Shown here piece by piece: positions 52,623 to 61,766 of a DNA stretch of 64,000 bases. Positions within the stretch are counted from its first letter, which is position 1; each line of letters opens with the position of its first letter. The DNA is from Cladocopium goreaui (Eukaryota > Sar > Dinophyceae > Suessiales > Symbiodiniaceae). The stretch covers positions 424,941 to 488,940 of the forward strand of contig CAMXCT020002002.1 of NCBI GenBank assembly GCA_947184155.2, written 5' to 3'. The translations under genes were made by a program, and so were the position numbers. The notes under the pieces were generated by a model that saw only the letters and a program-made list of their open reading frames with translations, made no database searches and was not told where the DNA came from.

Positions 52623-54485
52623 TATTGACCACCTCCAGATAACGACCCCTGAGGTCATACCACATGGAGTACTGAGGAGGTACACTCATTAGTCTCCAGG
52701 ATCACAATACTTTCCAAAGCTTGAATTAGATTCAACGAGCTCCCCCCTGCCCCCAAGACCAATGTTGATACAAACATAAACGTGAAAAATCGAACGCGCC
52801 GGTGTGCGATCAATCTAAGAAGCTTCTCGCTTGCACAACATCCAATATTAAAATTCTGGGGCAAGGGGATACACATAGAGTAAAGATGAAATCTAAAGCC
52901 AGCAGCCAGACTACTGACGCAGTAGTTGCTGAATGGCAATCTGCCTGTGAGACACATGGATTTGCCATTCTCTCTCAAACATTGAGGTCTGTGCTAATGC
53001 TTCCGGCAACATGAGCAAGCATCAACCCGCCCGGAAAAGACTCAAGAAAAGCACGCTGGCTGCCAGTACTCTAACATGCTGTGTTTTCATATGTACAAAC
53101 CTCGAACAAACTCGGAATACACGTCCCATCGGACACTTTACAATGGCAGGAACACTTCAAGTGGCAAAGCTCTGGCATGCTGGTTTTTCATATGTACAAA
53201 CCTCAAGCAAACCTTGTTCAAACCTCAAATCTATGGGGCCGGACGATGCCAGCAGGTGCGACAGGATTTTAAAGGAAAGTTCAATTAATTTCTTTTTTTT
53301 GCGCGCGGCAAATGTAGGTTTCGTCCGCTGCCTAGAATTGAGGTTTGATTGGGGTTTGTACAATGAAAACACAGCAGATCGAAGGTGTGGTCATGGCATG
53401 GCTTTCTCCAATAGAATGCGCAGCACAGAGATGTTTTCAAAGTATGCCTGGAGTTTGTACATATGAAAACACAGCACATCGAAGGTGTCACCAAAAAGTG
53501 CTCATTCCTCAGTGAAATGAGCTGCGCGCAGACATTAACAAGATTTGTTTGGGGTTTGTACATATGAAAATACAGCAGAAGGAAGAGGAACAAAGCATTG
53601 CAAACAAAAACGACAGGTAAAGAACAGATGATCAAGACGTAGGGGGAGCGAGCTGCATGCAGATCCGCCTGCATGGATTTTTGCGGTGCAAGCATGCAAC
53701 TCCAACTACATAACCTGAAAGCAAATCCAAATCATTGACACGCTTGTCGCCAAATTTCGTAAAGCCCATGATGCCACGCCACAGCATGACACTTTCAAGA
53801 CACCGAAACAAGCTTCTCCAAACCCCAGCAACTTTGGAGACACTTGGAAGTACCTCTGCAGTACGGTGCGAGAGGCTCCTACGAGTGCTCTCATGGGTTA
53901 GCTTTGATCTCCCTGACCACTGCAAACGGACCCTCAGCTCACTTCTGCTGCTGGCCAGGGATGTGCGGATCTGCATATGGTGCCATGGGATGACAGGGAT
54001 GTCTGTGACAATCCTATTGCCACAGAGATCTCCGACAAATCCTGATTGACATGATCCCAATTCCTGGGCAGGCGAATGCAGAAGGTGGAGCCCTTATGCG
54101 AAACCTGCTTATTATTTTGATCCTGCCCAGGACTGGCCGCGACCTATTGACGAAACCATGACTATGGCAGTTGTGCTGGAAGAGCTGGCCTTCTTAGGTG
54201 ACACCAGAAGCCGACATGAACTCCGAATATTTGCACAAGCTAACCAGTCGCGCTTACCCCTGACGATGGGCATTGTCCAGCCCATGGCCAGCGAACGCAA
54301 AACACAGCTGACTGCATTAGTCAGAATCTTGAGCCGCTTCCTTACACCAGCTACAGTCCCTATGGCAGAGGCCTATGATAGCTACTATCGGGAGTATCTC
54401 ATCCCACTGGCAGCACACGGCGATGGACACGTGCTCACGGTCACAATTGCCATGTTGTTGGCTATCCTTGTGAAAAATCATCCTA
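52623..54485 (+). pseudogene. C-type giant-protein copy, continuation after the copia
   Basis: After the second TATTG the frame of 28836-29655 resumes: DHLQITTPEVIPHGV to 52671, then (after the TA-flanked element) RCERLLRVLSWVSFDLP from 53864. This matches 60768-60890 of the better copy. A large internal deletion follows near 54110. The frame then reads FDPAQDWPRPIDETMTMAVV, ELAFLGDTRSRHELRIFAQA, NQSRLPLTMGIVQPMASERK and AAHGDGHVLTVTIAMLLAIL, ending at TAG 54494-54496 just before the expected helicase Walker A. It is a truncated copy that lost its helicase. Confidence 0.75.
52672..53861. mobile_element. TA-flanked TIR element, 1,190 bp
   Basis: TA is present on both sides (52670-52671, 53862-53863) where the intact gene has one. 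The ends are imperfect inverted repeats: CTGAGGAGGTAC...GTCTCCA and, reversed, CTGCAGAGGTAC...GTCTCCA. The size and TA target suggest a non-autonomous Tc1/mariner-type element. Inside, the 19-mer TGTTTTCATATGTACAAAC or a close variant occurs near 53082 and 53185 in one orientation and near 53353, 53451 and 53552 in the other. No transposase is encoded. Confidence 0.7.
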
Positions 54486-55697
54486 TGTATAGCTAGCGTA
54501 GCGATCTTGTGCTTGTACTTAGGTAGTTGTTAGTCGCTTTGTGGTTGTAGTTTGTGGACTTGCGTAGTTTGGACTTTGTTTTGTAGTTAGCAGGTGATCG
54601 TGATGTAGTTAATCGATCTTATCTCATTCCGTCACAAAGAGTTGTGACGGAGTTGCCATTTTTCGTTTGTAGTTAGCCGTTTTTAGGTTTTTTGCACGTT
54701 GTAGGTTATTCCACACGAGAACCAAACTGCACGAAACCAATCTTAGGTTTTTGCCATGTAGAAGTTTTTTTTGCACGTGTCTAGATTTGTAGAATCGTTT
54801 CTGGAACTGCTATGACCCAACGTAAACGTTGGCTCAAGACCCGCGAGTTCGAAAAGGGTGAGTGTGTCGCCGTGAGACGGCCTGGGAAAGTTGACACAGA
54901 CAGAAACGCGAAACGACCACCGTTTGTTTGTGTTTTAGTTGGGTTTACTTTGTGCACGAGAGGTTTGAAAGCGGTTTTCGCGATCTAACTTTGTGTGTCA
55001 AAGTTTTGTGGTAGCGGAGCTTGTGTGCTCCCTCGATCTGGCACGCCTGTGTGCGTCTTGTGTGTGCCTGGTTCCAGCGAAGTTGGTGTGAGTTGCGTTT
55101 GACTGTCGTGTGTTTGACTTCGAGGTGTCAGAAATCCCTCACCTTGAGGATGCAGGACGTGAAAAGACGGTAACTATACTAGATGGTCTGCCCGTTCAGA
55201 GATCAGTCAAAGTCGATTAGAGTGCAACAGTTGGGAATGCTTGTAATACTTTGTTTATGGTATTTTTCCATTGCACTCATGCAGGAGGTGTCTTTGGTGA
55301 GCATGAGGTCTTTTGCCACGATGACCGATAGAGGGCCTGCAATTGGTTGTGTGCTCAAATCAAAGCACCGGATTTCTGATCTTCATCAACGCTTCCATAT
55401 GCAAGACAAGTCCCATACTAGCTAGATTACCGGACCTGTTAGGCCTATGTTGTCACAGACAGGCTCTACAGCACTCGTCTGCAGCATCTGCATGGCTGTT
55501 ATGCATAATCTGTGCTGTCTGGCATGTCCATGAGACCATGCAGTACTTATTCCATCTGTGACCTGCGCAGCAATTCTGGCTCAACTATCGAGGGTCAGAC
55601 CTTCTGTTGACAGTTATACTTTTAGTATGCCCCTCATCATCCTTCTTAGCCCCTGCTTATACGAGTTTTGTGTTTCAGTCATAAGTGCGAGGCCTCT
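54486..55697. other. Non-coding stretch upstream of the Ubl/ankyrin ORFs
   Basis: G/T-rich at first (GTAGTTAG-type words). A strong hairpin CCGTCACAA-AGAG-TTGTGACGG lies at 54629-54650. No protein-like frame was found. It could hold the promoter and leader of the downstream ORFs, but no conserved motif was identified. Confidence 0.45.
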
Positions 55698-55715
55698 CTG
55701 GCTAAAGACTGTCAG
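55698..55715 (+). repeat. Hairpin motif copy 1
   Basis: CTGGC-TAAAGACT-GTCAG. The 5-bp stem has a G-U pair at the variable position. It is followed by a pyrimidine-rich tract and then, 32 bp on, the start of the ubiquitin-like ORF. See the four copies at 57325-57879. Confidence 0.6.
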
Positions 55716-55746
55716 GGTTGCCTCCACCCCCTTTTTACGGGGTAAG

Positions 55747-56011
55747 TATGCGACTCCGTGTCCGCCATGGGATCCTTGGTGAAATTGCCCTGACGATTGA
55801 GGTCTCAGAACCGACAACTCTGGGATGGGATATCATGAAACAGACGGCGATGAAGCTTAGGTTGGATTCACCCTTCCAAGTGGTCCTCTACGCAGACAGC
55901 TCGTCAATAATCCAGTCGCCACTCAGGGCTGTTCAACTTGACACTGTTACAAATGAGGCAACCCTATGCTATGTAGTTCAATCAATGCAAGTCCCATCAG
56001 CACAGCAATAT
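55747..56011 (+). CDS. Ubiquitin-like N-terminal domain ORF
   Basis: 88 codons from ATG 55747 (MRLRVRHGILGEIALTIEVS), ending at TAA 56012-56014. The alternating hydrophobic pattern of the first strands, a central helix (DIMKQTAMKLRL) and FQVVLYADSS suggest a ubiquitin-like beta-grasp fold (inference from pattern, no diagnostic Gly-Gly). It is in the same frame as the ankyrin ORF that starts 6 bp after the stop, so the two were probably one Ubl-ankyrin protein. Such pairings are common in Symbiodinium-type genomes in my recollection. It may be an adaptor or scaffold. Confidence 0.5.
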
Positions 56012-56020
56012 TAAGACCTC

Positions 56021-56866
56021 ATGACAGCCATTCATCACAAAGACGTGATGGATGTAAGCTATCTTCTTAGCAAAGGCTTGGGCCTTATGGACGTGGCGAC
56101 GGAGGGAGGGCATACCAGCACTTTAGTAGCTTCTGCTATTCTTCGAGACCATTCTGCTGATCCGTATGCTTGCCAGCCTACAGCTGGCCACTGCTTCCCT
56201 CGATATGGAGCCAGTTTAACGTATCTACTGCTACAAGCCCAAGCTGACCCCAATATTATCCCGCCCACAAGGCCACCTACCACCATGTTAGAATTAGCAG
56301 TTGAGCTGGGCAGCTCACAGCTTGTTCAAACTTTGCTTGAGGCTGGTGCCTCGGTGACACCCGTACAAGGAGCGCTACCACCTCTCTTCCTTGCTGTCCT
56401 TCATCGGCACAGGACGAATGTGCAGTTGCTCCTAGACGCACAAGCGGACCCGAGGCAGGAGATTCCGATTGCTTCCGTGCTTTGCCATTCATTGCAATGG
56501 TATGGTCACCCTGCCCGAAAAGAAGTCTTCAACGCTGTACAAGCTGCTGCTGCGCAAAGTGCTGAAGACACGGTCATTGATATGCTACAGCAAGGGTGTG
56601 GCGCCGTAGACGATTGCAGAAGTGAGCAGTCTTCGCTGTCGCGAGTGGAACCCACAACTCTGACAGATAGGGCCACCGCAATCATGAATCGAACTGTCTG
56701 GAAATACCAACATATCATTGAGAAACAGTCTCGACAAACAAACTTTACTACATTTCGTTGGCGCAGAATACTTGAAGGACTGTACTTACCAGAACGATTA
56801 CGAAATGAGCTGCAATCACCCCCGGATCTCGACCGGGAAGCAGCACTCCTGCACCAAATTGACTAG
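56021..56866 (+). CDS. Ankyrin-repeat protein (C-terminal part of Ubl-ankyrin gene)
   Basis: 281 codons. Ankyrin repeats are visible at residues about 7-40 (DVMDVSYLLSKGLGL), 60-84 (ASLTYLLLQAQADPN), 86-117 (TMLELAVELGSSQLVQTLLE, AGASVTP) and 118-147 (PPLFLAVLHRHRTNVQLLLD, AQADPRQ). The rest (about 150-281) is helical without a known motif and ends DREAALLHQID. Ankyrin repeats mediate protein binding. ATG 56021 could be a start, but in-frame continuity with the ubiquitin-like ORF across one TAA makes a premature stop, or two genes, equally possible. It lies 1.1 kb upstream of the giant gene on the same strand. Confidence 0.65.
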   Translation: MTAIHHKDVMDVSYLLSKGLGLMDVATEGGHTSTLVASAILRDHSADPYACQPTAGHCFPRYGASLTYLLLQAQADPNIIPPTRPPTTMLELAVELGSSQLVQTLLEAGASVTPVQGALPPLFLAVLHRHRTNVQLLLDAQADPRQEIPIASVLCHSLQWYGHPARKEVFNAVQAAAAQSAEDTVIDMLQQGCGAVDDCRSEQSSLSRVEPTTLTDRATAIMNRTVWKYQHIIEKQSRQTNFTTFRWRRILEGLYLPERLRNELQSPPDLDREAALLHQID

Positions 56867-57952
56867 TGGTGTGCCCTAGATGAACCTTTTCCCAGTGAGA
56901 GGCTGGCACCAGGTCAAGGCTGTATTCCGGCCTATTTGAGATCCGAGAAGAAAATGAACGGGCAGCGCACACACAGTCGCATCTCTCAGTTGAACCATGA
57001 TGTCCTTCAATAGGCAAGTTTTGTGTGCTCAGCTACATTGCTACCGCTTCCGGCGTCTCTTTGGCTCAAATGCAAAGCAGCAGACAGACCAGCTGTCTCA
57101 GCATAGTTCCAGAAAAAGGAAATATAGAGCACCTCGGGGAGGGATTCATATCACTAACCTTTCCGATTCTCAGACAAGGGTTCTGCTACAGACTTTTATT
57201 GTCACACCACAGTTTATTTCCTGATTTTTCGTGCATTAGGATCTAATTTCGCGATAGTGCCCCTTGCTACGTTACATCCCTTACCTGACTCATCTTTCTC
57301 CGTCCCATTTGGCATCTGGTTTCTCTGGCCAAAGACGTGCCAGGGCTACCAGTGCTTCTTCCACCACCCTTTTCCCCCCTCTGATTGGTTTGTGTGTGGT
57401 TTCTTCCTTTTCTGCTCTTTGGTTCGGAGTGCCTTGCTCCCTCCCTTTCTCTCTTCCGTTCTTCTTGTTCACTCTTGTGCCTGGATTTTCTGACTAAAGA
57501 CTGTCAGGGCTTCCAGCTTTTATTGATCCCTTTCTTCCCCCCCTGATTGCGCCTGTTTCCCCACTGCTGCGTGCGCCGCCTGACTCGACTGCCGTGTATT
57601 TATTTGTGGGTTCGGGCTTTCTTGCTTATCCTACTTCGTGTCAAGGTGCTTGAACTGCCTGGCCAAAGACGTGCCAGGTTTTTCAACACTCTACCCTTCC
57701 CCCCTTCTCTGTTGTTTTGTGTGGTTTGGTTCGGTGTCCGTTCTCTTTTTCTGTGTGTTGGTTTCCGTTTGTTTGTTTTTCTGTGTTGGTGGTCTTGCTG
57801 TGTGTCCTCCTACTCATCTTTGTGTTTGCCATTCAATACTGATTGAAGTGCTTGAGTCTTCTGACCAAAGACGTGTCAGGATTCTCAACACCTCCCCCCC
57901 ACCCCACTTTACCTCTACACCCTGAACAGCTACGCAGGAACTGCACAGTGCG
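56867..57952. other. Pyrimidine-rich intergenic region with four hairpin copies
   Basis: From about 57240 it consists of repeated blocks: T/C-rich run, an 18-19-nt hairpin, then a run of Cs (CTTCCCCCC type). This could be intergenic spacer, a leader or a degenerate tandem array. The short frames here (for example 57264-57497) are just pyrimidine-run translations. Confidence 0.5.
57325..57879 (+). repeat. Four hairpin motif copies with compensatory changes
   Basis: 57325-57343 CTGGC-CAAAGACGT-GCCAG; 57490-57507 CTGAC-TAAAGACT-GTCAG; 57659-57677 CTGGC-CAAAGACGT-GCCAG; 57861-57879 CTGAC-CAAAGACGT-GTCAG. The fourth stem pair is G-C in two and A-T in two, so both arms changed together while the AAAGAC loop stayed constant. 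Spacing is about 165-200 bp, and each copy is followed by a C-rich run. Confidence 0.7.
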
Positions 57953-60733
57953 ATGTCTCTGCTTTCCAGAGAACAAGTTGTGAAATCCTGGTATGCAAAG
58001 AACCCTAACGTCAGCTTCTTTGATTTGCTCTTTGCGCTTGAACAGCATAAGAGCATTTCGACTGAGTATGGGCTGAATGTATCCATTGAGCAGCACTGGA
58101 GGCTTGGAGACCCCCATAAGAAGACCGCTGCACCAGATCGACATGACTATGAAATTGCAATGGTAGGTGGGAGAGAAACCTTACCTGGGCCTGACTGGCA
58201 TAAGTTGTACCGATGGTTGGTTAGTCAAAGCCCTGCTTTCTTGCCTTACCACACGGTATATTTGGTGACGGACAATCGGGATTTGCAATCTGATAAGGTC
58301 AAGTCTGAGCCTGGACTCAGTCATTGGCCAATGGTCGCTGCTTGGTGGAAAGAACGGTTACGCTATGTCGGCCCATATGGAGAACTCACCACAGTTGTCT
58401 TTGTCCACATTTCAGCTGACACTGGTCTCCATAAGGTACACCCGACATGGGCAGGGACGTACATCCTTGATGCGTGTGTGTTCCTCTTCCCGGCCATCAA
58501 CTTTGCATTGATTGACAGCGATTGTGTGCCAGTGACTCTCCTCGAGATACGGGAACTTTGGCTGGCGAGCACTGACCCAACCCATTCAGCTGCATCAAGC
58601 ACAGTTGTCAAGAGCAAACTATCAAGCCCCATTGCGTCATCGCACAAACGTGCGCGATCTGTGGACACGGGAAGGGACATGCAGCAGCCTGGTCCACCTT
58701 CGAAGCTGTCTAGATCGCATAGCGCGGACCATCTTGCTGTTCGAAAAGCAGATCCACTGCGAGCCCCTCCGTTCACCTACGGTGCCAATTTGGCAGACGA
58801 AGTAGACTATGGTGATTCGCCAGACCCGAGTCCCCGAATGTCTCGTCGAGTGACGTCCAGCAGCGATGACTCTTCCCCGTCTGGGTCAGCTAAACCCACT
58901 CGGAAGGACAAAGCAGCCGTGGATGAAACTGCCACTGCGCCTAGGCCCAAAGGAGTCATCCTTGTGAGTGAGGCTTTCACTGAAATCAATGCTGGTCTGG
59001 TCATTGTATTGGCTTCGGGTCATGAGAGTCCTGTACCTGTTACTGTCTTGGAGGACCCAGACACAGATCCTGACGAAATTGCCCGCGTTATTACCATTGC
59101 TTACCACAGACATGTCGAAGCCTACCTAGCTACTACATATCCACCTGCAGATGTTGAGAGAGCAGTCGCTAGTGGATTACTTGGCTCTCCTCTGCTTGGC
59201 ACGTCCACACGGGTTACTGCAGATTGGTGCCATGCGTGGAGCTTGCTAGGCCAGTGGTCTGGACTAGTTACGTTTCCTGTCCCAGCCTCTGGAGTCTGGC
59301 CGCGCCATGGTCATTTACGGAAGATCCTTGATGGCTACCAAGGCAGGCAACCAAACTTCCATAAATGGGCTAGGCCCGCCTACGAGCAAGGGGCCCTTCC
59401 GACCCTTAGCCTGCTGCCCGGCGAGGTCACTGTACGAGTGCTACCAGGAGACAAGATGTACCAAGCCATGGCAATCGAGCCACAGTACATGCGGCCTGTT
59501 ATCCTTCATGGATTTGGCACCATTGCCAAGAAAAGAATGCCGAACAGTCTCGCTGACCTCGCCCAATTTGGCTGGTTGCCGCTGGCTGCTGCTTTATTTG
59601 GCACGAATGAATGGAAGCCCCAATGGCTACATCACAATTTCCTTCCAGTGGTTGGACTGCGGCTGCATGCCAAAGTGCCACCTCCCCCTCTCTCCCAAGC
59701 CCAACTGATCTTGCTGTGTGGATTGTGGCAACGAAAGGAACAATCGGAACCCTCATGTACATCGCTTCAGCAAGCAGCTCTCCTGAAGTTTGGTCTTCCG
59801 TTACCTTTCCGAGAAATGGCTAAATGGGAAATCACTGTCAATAAGCAGACTATAGATGTTGGAGAACTGTCCAAACAACGCTACATAGGAAGACAACCCG
59901 AAGCTGAGATGCCTGCTACACTCAAGGACTCGGTTGACTGGGCATCCTGGGTCTTTTCCCTTGCAGAAGTCTGGCAAGATGACGCCCCGATGCAAGACCG
60001 ACCCCTTGAAGTGCATTGCAGTGGATTAGGAGGTGGCCTGCTTAGTAGCGAACACGAATATGATATTTTCCTGCAAAATCTTGCGCAAACAAAGGTGTAT
60101 GGCCCATCGCTTGCGATGACAGACAATTGGGAAGAACATATCACCCAATTGGGCCTTACCAAAACAGTGCACGAATATGCTGTGTACCAGCTCCTTTCCA
60201 CTGCTGATGGATGGACAGCTTGGCGTGATTTCCTCCCTGAACAGTTTTCTGATCCACAGCTGCTGCTCACGAGAGCGATCCGCCTCATTGAGGCCGCGAC
60301 CATCCGGCCAGCCCACTCCAGGCCACCACATCCGACCTGGTCAACCGCGATTATGCAGATCTTCCGTTGTTACCATCCACAAGGGAAACAGCTTTTTCTG
60401 AAGTCATGTTTTCCACACTCGGTCACTACAGGGGACAACAGAGTGAGCAGGGACATTAACGTGTATGGTTTCTCGGCAGGGTCCTATACGGGCTTAGCAG
60501 TCCACGAGATCCTGAGTGAATTTGCTGCGTTCCCTGGCCTCACTAAAGTTGCTGCGATTGCGACGCCGCCAGAGATGCTGCGACTTGCCACAGGCGAACG
60601 CAGAGTCACACTGGTGCACTGCCTGGAAGACCGGCTATGTGTGTGGAGACCTGCTTCTCTGACTGAATTTAGCTATCAGGTTGTTCTTATAGAGGGGCAC
60701 CCCACTTGGAGTGGGCGTGCCAAACATTCCTGG
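57953..60733 (+). CDS. Giant multidomain protein, part 1: glycosyltransferase-like and hydrolase-like
   Basis: ATG 57953; the frame as read ends at TGA 60751, but a 2-nt deletion near 60731 marks the true junction. Residues about 1-200: SFFDLLFALEQHKSIS, FLPYHTVYLVTDNRDL, GTYILDACVFLFPAINFALI and DSDCVPVTLLEIRELW, where the DSD after hydrophobic strands resembles a GT-A DxD motif. Residues about 205-320 are Ser/Arg/Pro-rich and disordered (SHKRARSVDTG, SSSDDSSPSGSA). About 320-650 is of unknown fold. About 680-930 is alpha/beta-hydrolase-like: VYGFSAGSYTGLAVHE (GxSxG), VTLVHCLEDRLCVWRP (acid strand) and GRAKHS (His). Homologues at 28506 and 52623 confirm conservation. Enzymatic roles are inferred from motifs only. 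No membrane anchor is visible. Confidence 0.75.
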
Positions 60734-61766
60734 CCACTTGCTCTTCATTGACCTTGACGAAGGAGTCCACGAAATCCAGAGGCTACAAATCACCACCCCG
60801 CAAGTTATTCCACATGGGGTACGGTGCGAGGGATTGCTGCGTGTACTCTCATGGGTTAGCTTTGACCTTCCTGAGCACCTTAAGACGACTCTAAGTGATT
60901 TGCTAGTAGCAGCAGGAGAAGGGAACATGGAGCTACAGAATATACCCATCGGTGGACGGGACATACGGGATGGTCAGCCTGAAACGGAAGCTGACCTACA
61001 AGCAGCTCTGATTGCGATGATCCCCACACCGGGAGGCTCCCACGATGAGGGTGGGTTGCTGGTTCGCAACCTACTGGCGGAATTCCTGCGTGGGTTCTCA
61101 TTACGAACCCTCATCTTCCTACTGGACATGGTTCTTCCGCAACTAGACGCTTACCATGTGGGACGGCAGCTCCAGCATCTCCAGCCCTGGGTCAGTGTGG
61201 AACTTGCGCAGCAGAAGAAGCGAGGACAAACAGGAACACGCTTGCAGCTCACCTACCAATACGAGGCTTATGCTGGGTTTCATGTTGTTCACCTACATAC
61301 TGATGGTGCCCCGCTCCTGCTGTTTAGTGCACCGTCGGATGTTCCAATGACCTCGCCGCGAGAACTCTGCGAGGCTGGGAATCTAGGCAACTTAGAAGCC
61401 AATGTGATGGCGGGCAGAGCATTACTGGGTGTCCTCCAGTTGCCAGATACTCAGCATCGGTGTGTCATAGTACTTGTACATGAAAAGGTGATGTCTAGCG
61501 GAACCAGTAAGAACCCTGCTCAGCGAGCTATCAAGCGCATTGCCCCGAAGTTGCTGGAGGTCGTTATCGTCTCGCTACCCATTGCTCGGACCTTTTGTGG
61601 GCGGCTCTTGGACCAATATCTCAAAACAATGGGTTACTTTGATCCTGCAAAGGACTGGCCGAAACCCATCGAAGACTTTGCGTCCATGACCGTTGTATGG
61701 GAGGAGCTAGCTTTTCTGGGAGACACACGCAGCCGCCATGAACTCTTAGTGTTTGCGCAGGCTTAA
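60733..61766 (+). CDS. Giant multidomain protein, part 2: linker to helicase
   Basis: It continues part 1 one frame over, after a 2-nt deletion near 60731: the copia-split copy has CATTCTTATGGGCAT where this has CATTCCTGGCCAC. It reads GHLLFIDLDEGVHEIQRLQI, GVRCEGLLRVLSWVSFDLPE, RTLIFLLDMVLPQLDAYHVG, HRCVIVLVHEKVMSSG and VVWEELAFLGDTRSRHELLV, ending at TAA 61764-61766 in GCTTAACC. The paralogue at 54249 has GCTAACC, so a single extra T creates the stop and the real protein continues as NQSRLPL. No known domain is recognised in this part; the homologous block is well conserved. Confidence 0.75.

Noticed and set aside
54811..54840. Partial match to the dinoflagellate spliced leader (TTGGCTCAAG)
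   Set aside because: Only the last ten bases agree and the conserved upstream part is absent; too short to call an SL gene or relict.
57264..57497. Short plus ORFs with FPP/SLPF runs
   Set aside because: Translations of pyrimidine-rich spacer around the hairpin repeats.
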